A stretch of 64,000 nucleotides of DNA, taken from positions 25,366,088 through 25,430,087 of the forward strand of contig BRKX01000018.1 of assembly GCA_026008535.1 (NCBI GenBank). Reading direction: 5' to 3'. The position numbers and the translations under genes are program-made. How positions within the stretch are numbered: the stretch's first letter is position 1; each line of letters opens with the position of its first letter. Positions 11,666 to 22,976 of the stretch are shown one piece after another. Under the pieces are notes generated by a model that did no database searches, had not been told where the DNA came from, and worked only from the letters and a program-made list of their open reading frames with translations. This stretch comes from Perilla frutescens. Lineage: Eukaryota > Streptophyta > Magnoliopsida > Lamiales > Lamiaceae.

Positions 11666-11865
11666 TTCTAATTATCCTCGATGTTTGAGTAATTTAATCA
11701 TCTTATTTTTGTTTAAAAAATAATAAAATCCACGAACAAAAAGTGATGATGAAATCAAATTGTTCATTATGCAAGGTAGTAAAAACAACCTATATTCATG
11801 CACTAGAGCAATGTATTAGTTTTCCAATACTATCATCATCCGTCTGCGAGTAACGAAACAATTAA

Positions 11866-12841
11866 GGGAGTTTCTATTTGCACCATTGATTTTACTCTTT
11901 GCACTTTGGTTACTCAATGCACTATAAATTTTACTCTTTGCATCACATACATTTACATTAATACCCTCCACCCAAAAAATATTTATTTTACTTAAAAAAT
12001 ATAAAATTAAAATAATAATTCAATTAAAAAAAAGTGAAATCTCTCTTCCCCACCCCACACTCGGCTCCCTTTCTTCCCGTCACCACCCTCCCTCCCAGCC
12101 ACCCTCCCACCTTCCCCCACCCCACTGTTCCTTTAGTTTTCTCCCAGAAATCAGAATCCCCCAACCAAGCCCCAGTCATCTTTCCCCCCCAAACTGCAGC
12201 CCCTTATTTTTTTTCAACTTCTTCTCCTTCTTCTTCGTCTTGCTAAATTCCTCTGTGAAATTTGATTGGTGTTCTTCAACTTCTTCCCTTCCCTCCACTG
12301 TTTCTGGTGTTGCTCTAACTTCAAGAAATTATTCTAAACTATATTAACCTTTCTTTTTTCCAGATGTATTATTTTGGATGCCAAGGATGCAGAAATTATT
12401 CTAAACTACATTAGTTCCAGAAACTCTGAGCCAAGGAGAAAAAGAATTGATGCCAAGTTTAACTCTATATATTTCAATGAAGGCTCGACTGAGGCTGCTT
12501 CTCTTGCTGTCGGCTCTGTCATAGAGGTCTGGTTTTTGAGATTGGTAAAAGCTAGAAAAGATGTCCTTGACATTTCTAGAAGTAGCAATTGAGATGTCAC
12601 AATCAGTTGGTTTTGAAGATGGAAGGGAAGGCGCTGGAGAAATGAAGATGCGTTTGCGACCGTGAGTTGATCGAATTTTTTTTTTCAGATCAGAGTGATG
12701 GAGAAGAAGCAGACCAGAGTGATGGAGAAGAAGACTTCATTTTTTTAATAAGGACATTTAAGTAAATTCTAAATTATTATTTTTCTATTTTTTTAATTTA
12801 TGGTATAAAGAATAGATTTAGTCGTGCAAATAGCATCTCCC
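11866..12841. mobile_element. Pack-MULE-like element, 976 bp
   Basis: Termini are inverted: left GGGAGTTTCTATTTGCACC, right (reverse complement) GGGAGATGCTATTTGCACG, with similarity continuing inward. An exact 9-bp duplication AACAATTAA flanks it at 11857-11865 and 12842-12850, the Mutator signature. Inside are a UTR-like C/T-rich stretch (12030-12250), an intron-like end at about 12350-12363 (T-rich then CCAG), a coding fragment resembling histone deacetylase (12374-12529), and a near-exact GATCAGAGTGATGGAGAAGAAG duplication around 12690-12735. It looks like a MULE that captured host gene pieces. Confidence 0.85.
12374..12529 (+). pseudogene. Captured histone-deacetylase-like fragment
   Basis: About 52 codons resembling the stretch just upstream of the catalytic RPPGHH motif in plant class II deacetylases of the HDA5/HDA18 type. 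Visible residues include S-R-N-S-E-P-R-R-K-R-I-D, F-N-S-I-Y-F-N-E-G-S-T-E-A-A and A-V-G-S-V-I-E-V. The catalytic core is absent and the frame runs on into unrelated sequence before a stop, so no deacetylase can be made. The match is from memory of the family and not searched; another family remains possible. Confidence 0.55.
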
Positions 12842-13002
12842 AACAATTAATCCTGAAAATTATTTAAACGCAATCATCTTTATCATGCCGTACGTTTATT
12901 TCAAATTCATTCATGATTTCAAATAAATCCAATTTTAATTATAGTTGCATACTTGCATGCCACACCAAAATAATTAATTTAACAAATTGAATATATCAAT
13001 AA

Positions 13003-13707
13003 TAGGGGTGCACACGGGTTGGGTTGGCCGGATTAAGAGTGTTTAAATATGCCAACCCATAGATTACGGTTTGAAAAAATTATAAATCATTAATCATTTA
13101 TTTTTTTCACAACCCAACCCTACTTCCCACATGAATATAAGGTTTGGGTTGGGTTGGGTTCATCGGGTTATAACAAAAAAAATAAACTTTGAAATTAATT
13201 TGACCAAAACTAAAAAAAATGACTTTCAAAACCATTAATCAATATTATAAACAACATTAACAAAAAAAAAACTATCAAATAAAATAAGTACGCATGTCAT
13301 GTATCATTGTATATGCATAATTTGCTTAGCAAACAAAAATATATAAACAACTATATATAATGATCGAGTTGTAGTCATCGATAAATCAAATTAAAACTAA
13401 ATAATAGATATTAAAGTTCTCCACAAAAAATATAAAAGTCTAAAAATTATAAAGAAAGTTCATAAAGATTTAAGAGTGTTACAATTGAGATTTTACATAT
13501 ATATAAAAAAATTAAATAAAGAGTAACGGGTTAGTTCGGGTTAGTTTGGGTGATGACCCTTAAACCCGTGATCTAACCTAATAAGACCGACTTGCAATAT
13601 GTATGGACCTAAACAAATTCGGCTTATCATCACTATAAGTCATGCGGCCCAAATCTGATTTGAATTGACCGATTTGATCGGTCCGGACAAGTGTTTGTGA
13701 ACCCCTG
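13003..13707. mobile_element. hAT-like MITE, 705 bp
   Basis: Begins TAGGGGTGCACACGGGTTGG; the reverse complement of its end begins CAGGGGTTCACAAACACTTG. Flanking 8-mers ATCAATAA (12995-13002) and ATCAATAG (13708-13715) match at 7 of 8. Subterminal repeats of GGGTTGGGTT/AACCCAACCC (about 13017-13160) and inverted counterparts near the other end fit a hAT element. No coding capacity. Confidence 0.85.
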
Positions 13708-13715
13708 ATCAATAG

Positions 13716-14381
13716 TATCCAATTTACATGTTATTATGGTAGAAATCTAATGATAATTAATTATGTCCATAAACTTATAAAGATACCATAATTATGAAAG
13801 GATATAATACGAGGATTCAAGATATTTCATATATTATGAAATATCGACACAAGCTTTAGTATTGTAGTAGTTAATTCATTCACACACACACACACAATAA
13901 TGCTAGTCAGCCAGAATCTGGTTAGCCAGAATTGAATTTTTTAATAATTAATAAAAATATATTTATTAATAAGTTAATTAGGTTAATTAGAAATTATGGA
14001 TAGCCACATTATGAAATCTGAAATTATTACCAATCATAATTAATCTAGATTTAATACAACTTTAACAGGATTCTAGTACAAGCCTCAAACAACGACAAAT
14101 AGCATAAAATCTTTCCCGTTATTTTTTTGACTCAAATGAATGCTTGGTAATGGCCTAATGGATAATAGAGGTGGGTAATGAGAATGGAAGGGGATTCATT
14201 CTCATTCTTTATACTTGGTACAAGGTAACGAAAATTAAAATAAGTTAATCATTACTTTAGATTAATTAACTACCCCAAGCCTAATCATCATCATCATCAT
14301 CATCATCGTCGTCATCATTATTATTATTTATTGTATTTATTATTATTATATTATTTATTTTTTTTATTATAATTATTGTAA

Positions 14382-14415
<34 letters not shown>

Positions 14416-14480
14416 TAATATTAATATCAATATTAATATTTATTATAATAGTTGTTATTTAATAATAGTCATTTTATTTA
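13716..14480. repeat. AT-rich spacer with microsatellites
   Basis: Contains (CA)n at about 13882-13897, a (TCA)n run with GTC interruptions and (ATT)n at about 14286-14335, and (AATA/AAT)n at about 14382-14425. No gene seen. Confidence 0.8.
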
Positions 14481-15750
14481 TGATTTCACATCTCCCAAGT
14501 GCCTAAATTTTGGCATTTTATTATTGAGGCCCAATATATGGGCTTTATAGCCCATTTACGTTTTTAATTATTTTCGAGATCTATAATTATCAGAATGAGA
14601 TGATCAAATATGGTACACGATAGTGCTCGTCAATACGAAACCATAAAACTTGATATCACCTAAGTGAGACTTCATTTGACCAAGTTATGATTTAATTATT
14701 AATTTAATTAAATTTTAGGGTTAAGTTAGGGAGGGGTATAAATACCCATTTAACTCATTAGCTAGGTCATTTTTGAGGATCCATTTTTAGATCAGCCTCC
14801 CAACCCCTCTCTTCTCTCTCCCTCTCGGCTCCTCTCATCTCCGCCGCCAGCACTGGCGCCGCCGTCATCATTGCCGGAGCCGCCGGCCGGAAAATTTTCC
14901 GGCGACCTTTTTTAACATGCAATTACATTTTTGGACTTTCCTTCTTCTTCTCTTTCTTATTCTTTAATTATTTTTAAGAGTTTGAGGTTTAGATTTCCAA
15001 CTTTCGGATCTAAGAATGAGTTAATCCCTAACCTTTCAATATCTCATTTTTTTCTTTATTTAACTTTATTTTCGATTTTAACATGTATATTTTGATTTAC
15101 GGGCTGTTTTGGATTATTAATTTTAAAATATATTCTTAATTTTATTTAAGATGTTCTTGCTATTCTTGAACACATTAGAGGTTAAATGATTGATTAATGA
15201 AATGAAAAAGAAAAGAAAATAAATGAAGTATATATGTTATGTGTGTGCCGTGTGTTTCTGGGCGTGTTTCTGTGTGTGTTTTACTTTAATTTTTAAAAAA
15301 AAAGATCTATGAAACTATTTAATAAAGAGCATATGTTAATATTTCTATAAGGTTGTGTAGCCAAGGTTGATGTTTAAATTAATACTAAAACGTCTAGGGT
15401 TCAAATCTTCTTGCATGAATTTTAAGATCTCTTTTATTTGCAATTCATGTCTTCTGTTTCAACTTTAATTAATTAAAATCATGTTATAGTTTTTAAAAAT
15501 TGTATCTAGCTTAATGGACATGCTTAAATTTGTTAATTAAAAGATTAAGGGTTCGAATCCTATAGTTAAATTCATTTTAATCATTTTTATCTAAGATGAT
15601 TTTGAACCTTATATAATTAGTAATATCTAATAATTTTCGAAAATAGCATATGGTTTAATGGTTGATGTTCAGATTATTACTTGAGAGGTTCGAATTCTAT
15701 TGTAGTAATGTTTATTTTTTTAATCTTTTTATCACGAGAGCTTCCTATAC

Positions 15751-15783
<33 letters not shown>

Positions 15784-17282
15784 TTATTCTTTTTAATTTT
15801 TTTTTTATCATAAGAGCTTCATGGACTACATATAAATATATAATTAATGATCGATGTTAAAATTTGAAAATGAGACTTAACCTAATCGTTAAGTGTTCAA
15901 AAATTGTGATTAGGGGTCTAGGGTTCAAAACCTTTGATGCAGTTTTAATTTCGTGTTTTGTGTATTTAATTCAAAATATGTATGGAATTATTTACTTAAA
16001 GCAGTTTGTTTTATGTTGTATAAAATCATTTAGTATGTTTTGTGTATTTAATTCAAAGTATTTATAAAATTATTTAATTAAAGCAGTTTGTTTTATATTG
16101 TATAAAATCATTTAGTATAGTGGTTAAGGTTTTATTATTCTATAGTTAAGTCATGGGTTCAAATCCATTTGACTACACTTTTATTTATGTATTTAATTAT
16201 TTTATTTCTTTCTTTTTGTTTAACTCTGGATTAAATTCAAACTAAGCATATTATATGATAAGTATTGTGATTTTAATCCATGTGATTAAGAGATATTATA
16301 TTCGATTAAGGACTCGATATAGCTTAAAACTAGGATTACATGTTTGACCTTTAAACGTCGTCTTTTCGCGATTTTATTCTAGACGTACCCTTATTTATAT
16401 TATAGAATAGGTTACTAACCTTAATAAGCTTCTAAGACATAGTCTTTATGTGTAGGTTTTAACCCGATGAAGTAGGTTTAGCACGTGCAAATTGAGATTA
16501 AAGTAATAACTACTTTTAGCTAAAATGTGGGCTTACTCATCAAAACTATTTCGAAAATGTATTTAAACTTTCATCCATTATGAAAAATGAATTATGATTT
16601 ATGCTTATGTTACTCATTGTGGATTTGATACGACTCATATGATGATTTCCGAATATGTTATGAATATGTTATAGTTTGATATGTGATCACATTTGGGTCG
16701 GTCTCCACTATGTTTAATGAGCGTATAAATTATGACGCAAAATGTGAAATTATGGGACGGATGTATGAGTATGTCCAGGGAGTATTTTTTGGCACTCAGT
16801 CCCATTATTTAAAATATTTTTCAGGTAATTGATGATGACAGGTGGCGGATGTGAACCTTTTGTTATATAGTTGACCACCTTTTAAATTGATCATTTATGG
16901 TCAAACTATTATATGATTCATGTGCTTCTGCTGTATGTTTTATTGATGATCAGTTGAATTGTTCTTAATTTCTATGCTTCCGTTGAACCTTTGACTTTTG
17001 CCACGTGTACCCAAGTGAGCATTTTAGTCATGTTATGTTTTCATGAATTGACTATTATTATTTTGATGTAGTTGACCAGTCAGATTTCTTAAGGTATATA
17101 TTTATAATGGTTATTGATTAGTCAGATATATTATTTATTAGTGTTTGATTAGTAAACACAAGCTTCTTTTGACATAACAAATCCTAACTTGATTGCTCTA
17201 TTTGGAAATTTTTATATGAGATATTCTTCTTTCGTGTGTGTTCCGTTAGCACCTTGACCCCTCCGGATTTGGAGCGCTACAT
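14481..17282 (+). mobile_element. Probable large LTR (about 2.8 kb) of a gypsy-type element
   Basis: The block sits between two parts of an ATT/AAT microsatellite region and is non-coding. It has promoter-like structure: TATAAATACCC at about 14738-14748, about 60 bp later a C/T-rich leader (14800-14900) with GCCGCCGG-type GC-rich sequence, then a long transcribed-looking region. It ends CCTCCGGATTTGGAGCGCTACA, typical of a plant LTR 3' end (...CTACA). A start at TGATTTCACATC (14481) is possible, but I could not find a matching 5-bp duplication, so the left edge is uncertain. Five tRNA-like modules lie inside. Confidence 0.5.
15340..16180 (+). repeat. Five tRNA-like (A-box/B-box) modules in the LTR-like block
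   Basis: Five spaced segments each end in a GGTTCRAAYCY-like B-box: about 15398-15408, 15549-15560, 15687-15697, 15920-15931 and 16155-16166. Several are preceded 30-40 bp upstream by an A-box-like word (for example TAGTGGTTAAG at about 16119, TTTAATGGTTGATG at about 15653). No module folds into a complete tRNA by eye. They could be degenerate tRNA-derived repeats. Confidence 0.55.
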
Positions 17283-17365
17283 TATTATTGTAAATATTAA
17301 TATTAATATTAGATTTATTTTTATTAATTATTTTTTTATTTACCACTGTTATTATTATTCTTGTA

Positions 17366-17401
<36 letters not shown>

Positions 17402-18130
17402 GTGTTTAATATTATATTTATTTATTATTACTATTATAATTATTGTAAATGTTATTATTGGTATAGTATATTTATTTTTATTAATTATCTTTGTTATTTA
17501 TTTACTACTGTTATTATTATTATTCTTATAAATATTATTATTATTACTTATATTTTTTATTAATATTTTATTTATTATTATATTATTATTATTATTATTT
17601 ATTAATATTATAATTATTGTAACTATCAATAATTTATTAATATTATAATTATTGTAACTATCAATAATAATAATAATAATAATAATAATAACTATTGATG
17701 AATTTGAAACGAATCAATCTTTATTTATTACAATAATATTCATTCCATAATTGGAACCAAGTAACAACAATGAAATCATAATTTTTATCGTGATTGACCC
17801 TTCAATGATATTGTAATTGTCAATTTGTCATTCTTGAATTTGAATCAAGCGCCTCTCAATAATATTTGGTCTTCAAATGAATATTTAACTACCAATCAAG
17901 CAAAAGATAGTTAACTATGCAATTCACAAAGTCTTGTGGATTAAAGAATTCATAATATAATTCGCATAAAACTTAATTTCATAATTTTAATTTAAAAGTT
18001 ATATTGCATGAAAGACATGATTCTTTCCTATGACATACCTTCAAAATTCACTCAAATTCAATTGGCTAGAGACTCATGCTACTAATGTGTTGTATTGTAA
18101 ATCGAATTCTAGAATCATACTTGAATTCCA
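17283..18130. repeat. ATT/AAT microsatellites and AT-rich spacer
   Basis: Long (ATT)n and (AAT)n runs, for example about 17367-17402 and 17666-17690, plus a direct duplication of ATTAATATTATAATTATTGTAACTATC at about 17608-17665. The rest (17700-18130) is unremarkable AT-rich sequence. No gene seen. Confidence 0.75.
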
Positions 18131-18310
18131 AAATCATACTCAAAACGTAAATATATGAAAATAGTAGAACACAGTAGATTGAGAAAATATAATTTTATTA
18201 ATCAACGTATTAATATATTGAACAATACAAAATATATATAGAGATAGAAATCAAAACCCTAAAATAAAAAACAAGCGATGTCCATATATAATAAATATAT
18301 TTATAACAAG
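18130..18310. repeat. Dispersed repeat, copy 2 of 2
   Basis: Direct-orientation counterpart of 745-955, sharing AAATCATACTCAA, AATATATGAAA, GAACACAGTAGATTG and AATAAATATATTTATAACA in order. It lies about 200 bp upstream of the NTPCR start codon. Confidence 0.6.
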
Positions 18311-18501
18311 AAGAACTAACATAAAGGTCAATGGTACAAAACAACGTCTTAAAATTGACGATTTTTAAAGTTTTTAGAGTAATACTAGGATGGAAGAGAG
18401 ATTCGATGAAAATAGAGGGACCAAAATTGAAATTTAGCTAAGTCTAGAGTCGAGGCGCTTACAAGGGAATTTCAGAACAATTGCTCTCCTCCGTTTATGC
18501 A

Positions 18502-21500
18502 ATGGCGGCAGCCGGAAAATGTTTTCTCGTTACCGGTTCACCGGTAAATACTGTATCTATACATGTATGTATATTAGCAGAAACTATCTATATCCCTATT
18601 TGATTAATTTGTGTATTTCTTGTTTGATTTTCTATGCAGGGTGTGGGGAAAACTACTCTTATAATCCGAGTGCAGGAAGCACTTAAACAATTGAATCCCA
18701 GCTTAAAAATTCAGGGTTTTTATACTCGTACGCCTCCTTTATTCATTCTATCTCGTTATGTAGTATTATATGTGATCTTAAAATCTATTGCATCGATCAT
18801 TTGAAACTGTTTTAATGTCGTTCAGCGTTGAAGTATTGGTTGCTCTTTTGTTATGTTGTTTGCTGTTATTGGAATTGATTTGAACTAATATGGAGTATGT
18901 TGGTTTTCGTGGTACATATAAAAAAAGAATTAAAGTTGGTTAGCTGATGCATGAACAGATTAGGGATGGGGGAATTGTTAACTCTTGATATGGTGAAGGA
19001 TTTTAATAATTTTATTCATAAAATATAATTGACTTACGTAGGTGAGATAAGAGAAGGGGCTGAAAGGGTAGGATTTGAGGTGGTTACTCTTGATGGTCGA
19101 AGAGGTCCTCTGGCATCCACCAAAATCACTAGGTATTATTTGTTGTTTCCTTTTTTTTTGCGTTAACATTCGTCATTGATAATTTACTTATCTTAACTGA
19201 ATTATCTCGAATTCCGATGCATTTTCAAGAACGTGGCGATGTATCACATTTGGCACTGTAGTCTAGATGATCATTTCTTTATTCTAGTTTTGTATTTTAA
19301 CATTTGCTAATAGTCATAAGCAAATTGTCTTTGTTTCTTGATGGCTATACACTTCTATAGTTTGAACTTGAAGCTTTGGTTGTCTACGTGAAATGGTTGT
19401 TTGTTATGCAACTGAAGTATTTCAATTAGAAGAGGATCAAAATTCGAGAGGATTAAATCTTTTCTAGCACAGTACTATTGTATTCTAGATACTGTTGTTC
19501 TATCTTTTGCACCATGCATATATGGTATTAAATGGCGTGCACTTGCTTCTTATGATAGGATTGCTGTAAAATAACAAAAGACAAGAATCAAGCAGCCTTC
19601 CGTGTTGACAGGGTAGCTGGAAATTGTGTGCTATGTATTAAAATAATATTATGTGCTGTAGTTTGAACTTGAATCTTTGGTTGTCTACATGAAATAGTTG
19701 TTTGTTATGCAACTGAAGTATCTCATTAGGAAGATGGATCAAGATTCGAGAGGATTAAATATTTTCTAGCACAGTACTATTGTATTCTAGAAACTGCTGT
19801 TCTGTCTTTTGCACCGTGCATATATGGTATTACATGGCGTGCACTTGCTTCTTATGATAGGATTGCTGTAAAATAACAAAAGACAAGAATCAAGCAGCCT
19901 TCGTGTTGGCAGGGTTGCTGGAAATTATGTGCTATTTATTGAAATAATATTCAGTTCCATATATTACTGAAAACAGAGCTAACCTTCAAATTCCCTTGGT
20001 TTAGGCCGACATGACATTGCAATTTCTTCTATTCTATTTTTCTTCTTTTTATGTAAGAGAGTGAAATTTAAGTGCTCCCAGTTGCCTGGATGCTTAAAAA
20101 ATCTCTAGAAAGGGGAACTTTGTAATTTAGTAATCATTACTAAACTTCTAAAGATATATAAGACTGATATACTAGATTATATTTTAGCTAAATTGGAAGA
20201 GGTACACGTTTATAAAACTCATAATGCAGAGATTGAACAGTTGCCTTAGGGAGGGCTTCACGACGTCCAATACTATAAAATCATCTCAAAGCTGTCCTAG
20301 TTCTAGACAAGCACGTGATTCTTACTTGAGACATGATTTGTTTGATGGGATTGTTAAATTCACATAATATTTCATAAATGCATTACACTAACTAATTAAG
20401 AACAACAACAAAGTTTGACTCAGTTATGGTTGCATCCAGAATATGAATTTCCTAAGTATCTGGCTTATTATGGTTGACCAGTGTGTCTGATCATAGTTGT
20501 TTCTTTGTTTTGGGATTACTTCTTGTTGAAAGTTCACTGAAAAGAGCATAGTGACTTGAGAAGTCAAGCATAAGGGAACTATGAAGACCAACACTGTGAA
20601 AAAACCATCATCTAGAGTACTCAATGGACTTACAATAGCTAGCTGGAGGATTACTTTGACGTATATGAAACTGACAGATGAAGAATTCTGAGGTGTTGAA
20701 CTTGAAACTTTGCCCTGCGCAGTTGCACGCTGTTTCAGTTCAATAGTTATATTTCCTTGTTATGTGATTTGCTGGTGTCCTTTGATCCTTTATATTTTAT
20801 ATCTGGAAGTAAATTATCCTCGTCCATGGCAGCCGAGAATCTCACAGATGGCCTAACGTGGGAAGGTACAAAGTAGACGTCACATCATTTGAATCATTAG
20901 CATTGCCTGAGTTGGAGGTGAGTAAATTCCATGCTATCTTTGTTCCATTTTGTACTGTTTTATGTTCTTGAGTACAATCCTAGCTGTTTTGTCCTAAATT
21001 TATAGTTCTAGGATAAAGTCTGTCAAACAGTTTTCTTGTAATACAGGTGAATCTCGCAGTTTGAACTGAATGTACCTCTGACCAGGTTAAGGAAGACACT
21101 GATCTATTCGTTATTGACGAAGTTGGTAAAATGGAGCTGTTCAGCTCATCATTCTTCCCTGCTGTGTTACGAGTTCTGGAATCTAATATCCCTCTCCTGG
21201 CATCTGTCCCCGTCCCAAAATCTGGCAGAGATATTCCTGGAGGTACTCGGTCGAGCCAAACCTGAAAATGCGACTTTTTAATATTTAATAGATAAGGTCA
21301 CACAGTAAAATGAACCAATTTGGATTATTATGCAAACCCTATCTTTTTGGTGCATGTCAATGAAGAAGCATAAGCTCGCCATGAAGGGGTATGACTTTGT
21401 CTAAATACTAAATAGTGTAAAAGTGGTCGTTTGCTATTATAATTGCTGAACTGAAACTATTTAATCCTCATGACTACAAAATTAGGTTAGAACCTGTACA

Positions 21501-21942
21501 ACTACATGTCTGCATCCTATAATGTTTGGCAAACCCTATTCTATCTCTCGTAAAATTGAACAAAAAACTCGAGGCGCGATATATCAACAAATAGGTCTAT
21601 TCTTACATATATGGATGCATACTTCTCTCAAATCTTGAGGTTGTCTCTTGTTGCATTCACTTCTAAATGAGTTATGATGATCCTTGACATCTCATGCAAG
21701 ACATATATGTACACAGGGCGCAGTTTTTCATCAGAATGCTTTAGTCCCATCCAAAGTCACAGACTACATATTCTTTGTGCTGATTCGGGTTGAGCATTTT
21801 ATTAACACAAGTTTTCTGTTTTGCAGTTGCAAGATTGAAAAATCATCCAGGGGCTACCATTTATACGCTGAACACAAGTAACCGAGATGCCATGAAAGAG
21901 CAAATATACTCCAACTTGGTAGGCTTATTGCAAAACCGCTAG
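18502..21942 (+). CDS. NTPCR/THEP1-type nucleoside-triphosphatase (P-loop NTPase), six exons
   Basis: Small AAA+-like P-loop NTPase of the cancer-related NTPase (NTPCR/THEP1) family; members hydrolyse NTPs in vitro and their cellular role is unclear. Modelled exons: 18502-18543, 18640-18727, 19042-19132, 20833-20917, 21086-21242 and 21827-21942. All junctions are GT-AG and phases agree, giving 192 residues, close to the usual ~190. The Walker A motif G-S-P-G-V-G-K-T-T (residues 12-20) is split by intron 1. Walker B is L-F-V-I-D-E-V-G-K-M-E-L in exon 5. G-F-Y-T-R-E-I-R-E-G and S-F-E-S-L-A-L-P-E-L are further family signatures. The start is the first ATG and puts Walker A at the normal distance. 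Protein ends L-L-Q-N-R. Intron 3 (1.7 kb) contains a tandem duplication. It looks intact. Confidence 0.88.
19360..19951 (+). repeat. Tandem duplication, period 301 bp, inside NTPCR intron 3
   Basis: Two head-to-tail copies (about 19360-19650 and 19661-19951) sharing nearly all positions, from GTTTGAACTTGAA through GGTTGTCTAC, TAGCACAGTACTATTGTATT, ATATATGGTATTA and GATTGCTGTAAAATAAC to GAAATAATATT. They differ by scattered substitutions and small indels. It does not touch the splice sites. Confidence 0.9.
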
Positions 21943-22623
21943 CTCCCGTCAAAAGTTTAAGCTTCCTATTTTGTGAAGCCAAGAATCATAGTGAGATTTG
22001 TCCACTTAGTTTGTTTATTGAATATTTGAATGCTTGTTTCTATTTAAAAATGCCCTATAAATAGTAAGCTGTAGCAGTCGGTGAAATTTACGTTATATTC
22101 ATAAATTTGGATTTGCAATTTCTTGTTTGATCTGACTACTGGTTTTTGGGTGGAAAGATTTCGCAGCTATGGAGGGTTTCTGCAGCGTCGCATGATGTTG
22201 CAGGTAATTATTTCTGGGCAAAGTTGATGTGCTTACCTACATACATATCACTAGTTTTATTTGGATCGGACGATCGAGTTAGTTTGACTAATTTCTCTAT
22301 ATAAATACACACACACACACACACACAATTAATGTAGAGATGCAAATTTATGATAGTGTTTTAGAATGATAATATCATAATCAAATGAATGAGGAAGTGG
22401 GTTATTGAAGTAGATGGGCCCAAAGGAAATTATTCAGGTGCATAAGTTTGGGTAGTGTTACCAAATTTTACAAGATTTTAGGTCTCATCTTAAATCGCAC
22501 TATATATATACATACAATATTATTACACCACACACCTAAAATAAGCAATCTTTTCAGCGCTGAAAATTGAGAGAAGGAAAAACGATAAATCTATTTTCAA
22601 ATGAATGTTTATCAATATCGATA
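21943..22623. other. NTPCR 3' flank and spacer
   Basis: Probably 3' UTR at first (AT-rich, no ORF), then spacer with a (CA)n run at about 22303-22327. No other feature recognised. Confidence 0.5.
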
Positions 22624-22967
22624 GGGTTAGTTGTCAAAAAAATCACCACAAATTTACAATTTAGACATGACTTTCAAAATGTTGCAACAATAACAGAATG
22701 TTTTGATTTGTAGCAAATTCGATACTTCCAATTTTTTTTTTTCCCAATGATCAGAATTATGATCTGGGAATAATTTTCCCACGTGAATAAATTAATTCGG
22801 TTTAAGGGTGTTGAAAATGAGGATTTTTATTGTGCAACACTATTTTTTCAATGAGTGTTCATTTTTCTACAAATTAAAAAATTATGGGTAAAATATTTGA
22901 GCGTTTTAAAAATTATGTTTAAATTGTAAATTTGTTCAAAGTAGATGAATTTTATGAAAATTAACCC
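22624..22967. mobile_element. MULE-type MITE, 344 bp
   Basis: Terminal inverted repeats of about 65 bp: left GGGTTAGTTGTCAAAAAAAT..., right (reverse complement) GGGTTAATTTTCATAAAATT..., both then reaching AAATTTACAATTTA. Flanking 9-mers ATATCGATA (22615-22623) and ATATCAATA (22968-22976) match at 8 of 9. Non-coding. Confidence 0.8.
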
Positions 22968-22976
22968 ATATCAATA

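Larger units (their letters stand above)
3104..11722 (+). mobile_element. 5'-truncated LINE retrotransposon, split by three nested insertions
   Basis: A plant L1-like LINE fragment on the + strand, about 1.6 kb once insertions are removed. In order it holds the C-terminal end of reverse transcriptase (3110-3294, resuming 8244-8406), a zf-RVT region (9083-9467, continuing at 10864) and an RNase H-like C-terminus (about 11220-11665), then an A-rich tail. It is bounded by an exact 22-bp target duplication (3082-3103 and 11723-11744). It is interrupted by a MULE (3295-8234), a hAT-like element (8407-9074) and a solo LTR (9468-10858), each with its own target duplication. The 5' end, including the endonuclease and most of the RT, is missing from this insertion. 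Several stops and frame changes show it is dead. Confidence 0.9.

Noticed and set aside
12034..12246. 70-codon Pro/Ser-rich frame
   Set aside because: C/T-rich UTR-like DNA inside the Pack-MULE; low complexity and no following conserved sequence.
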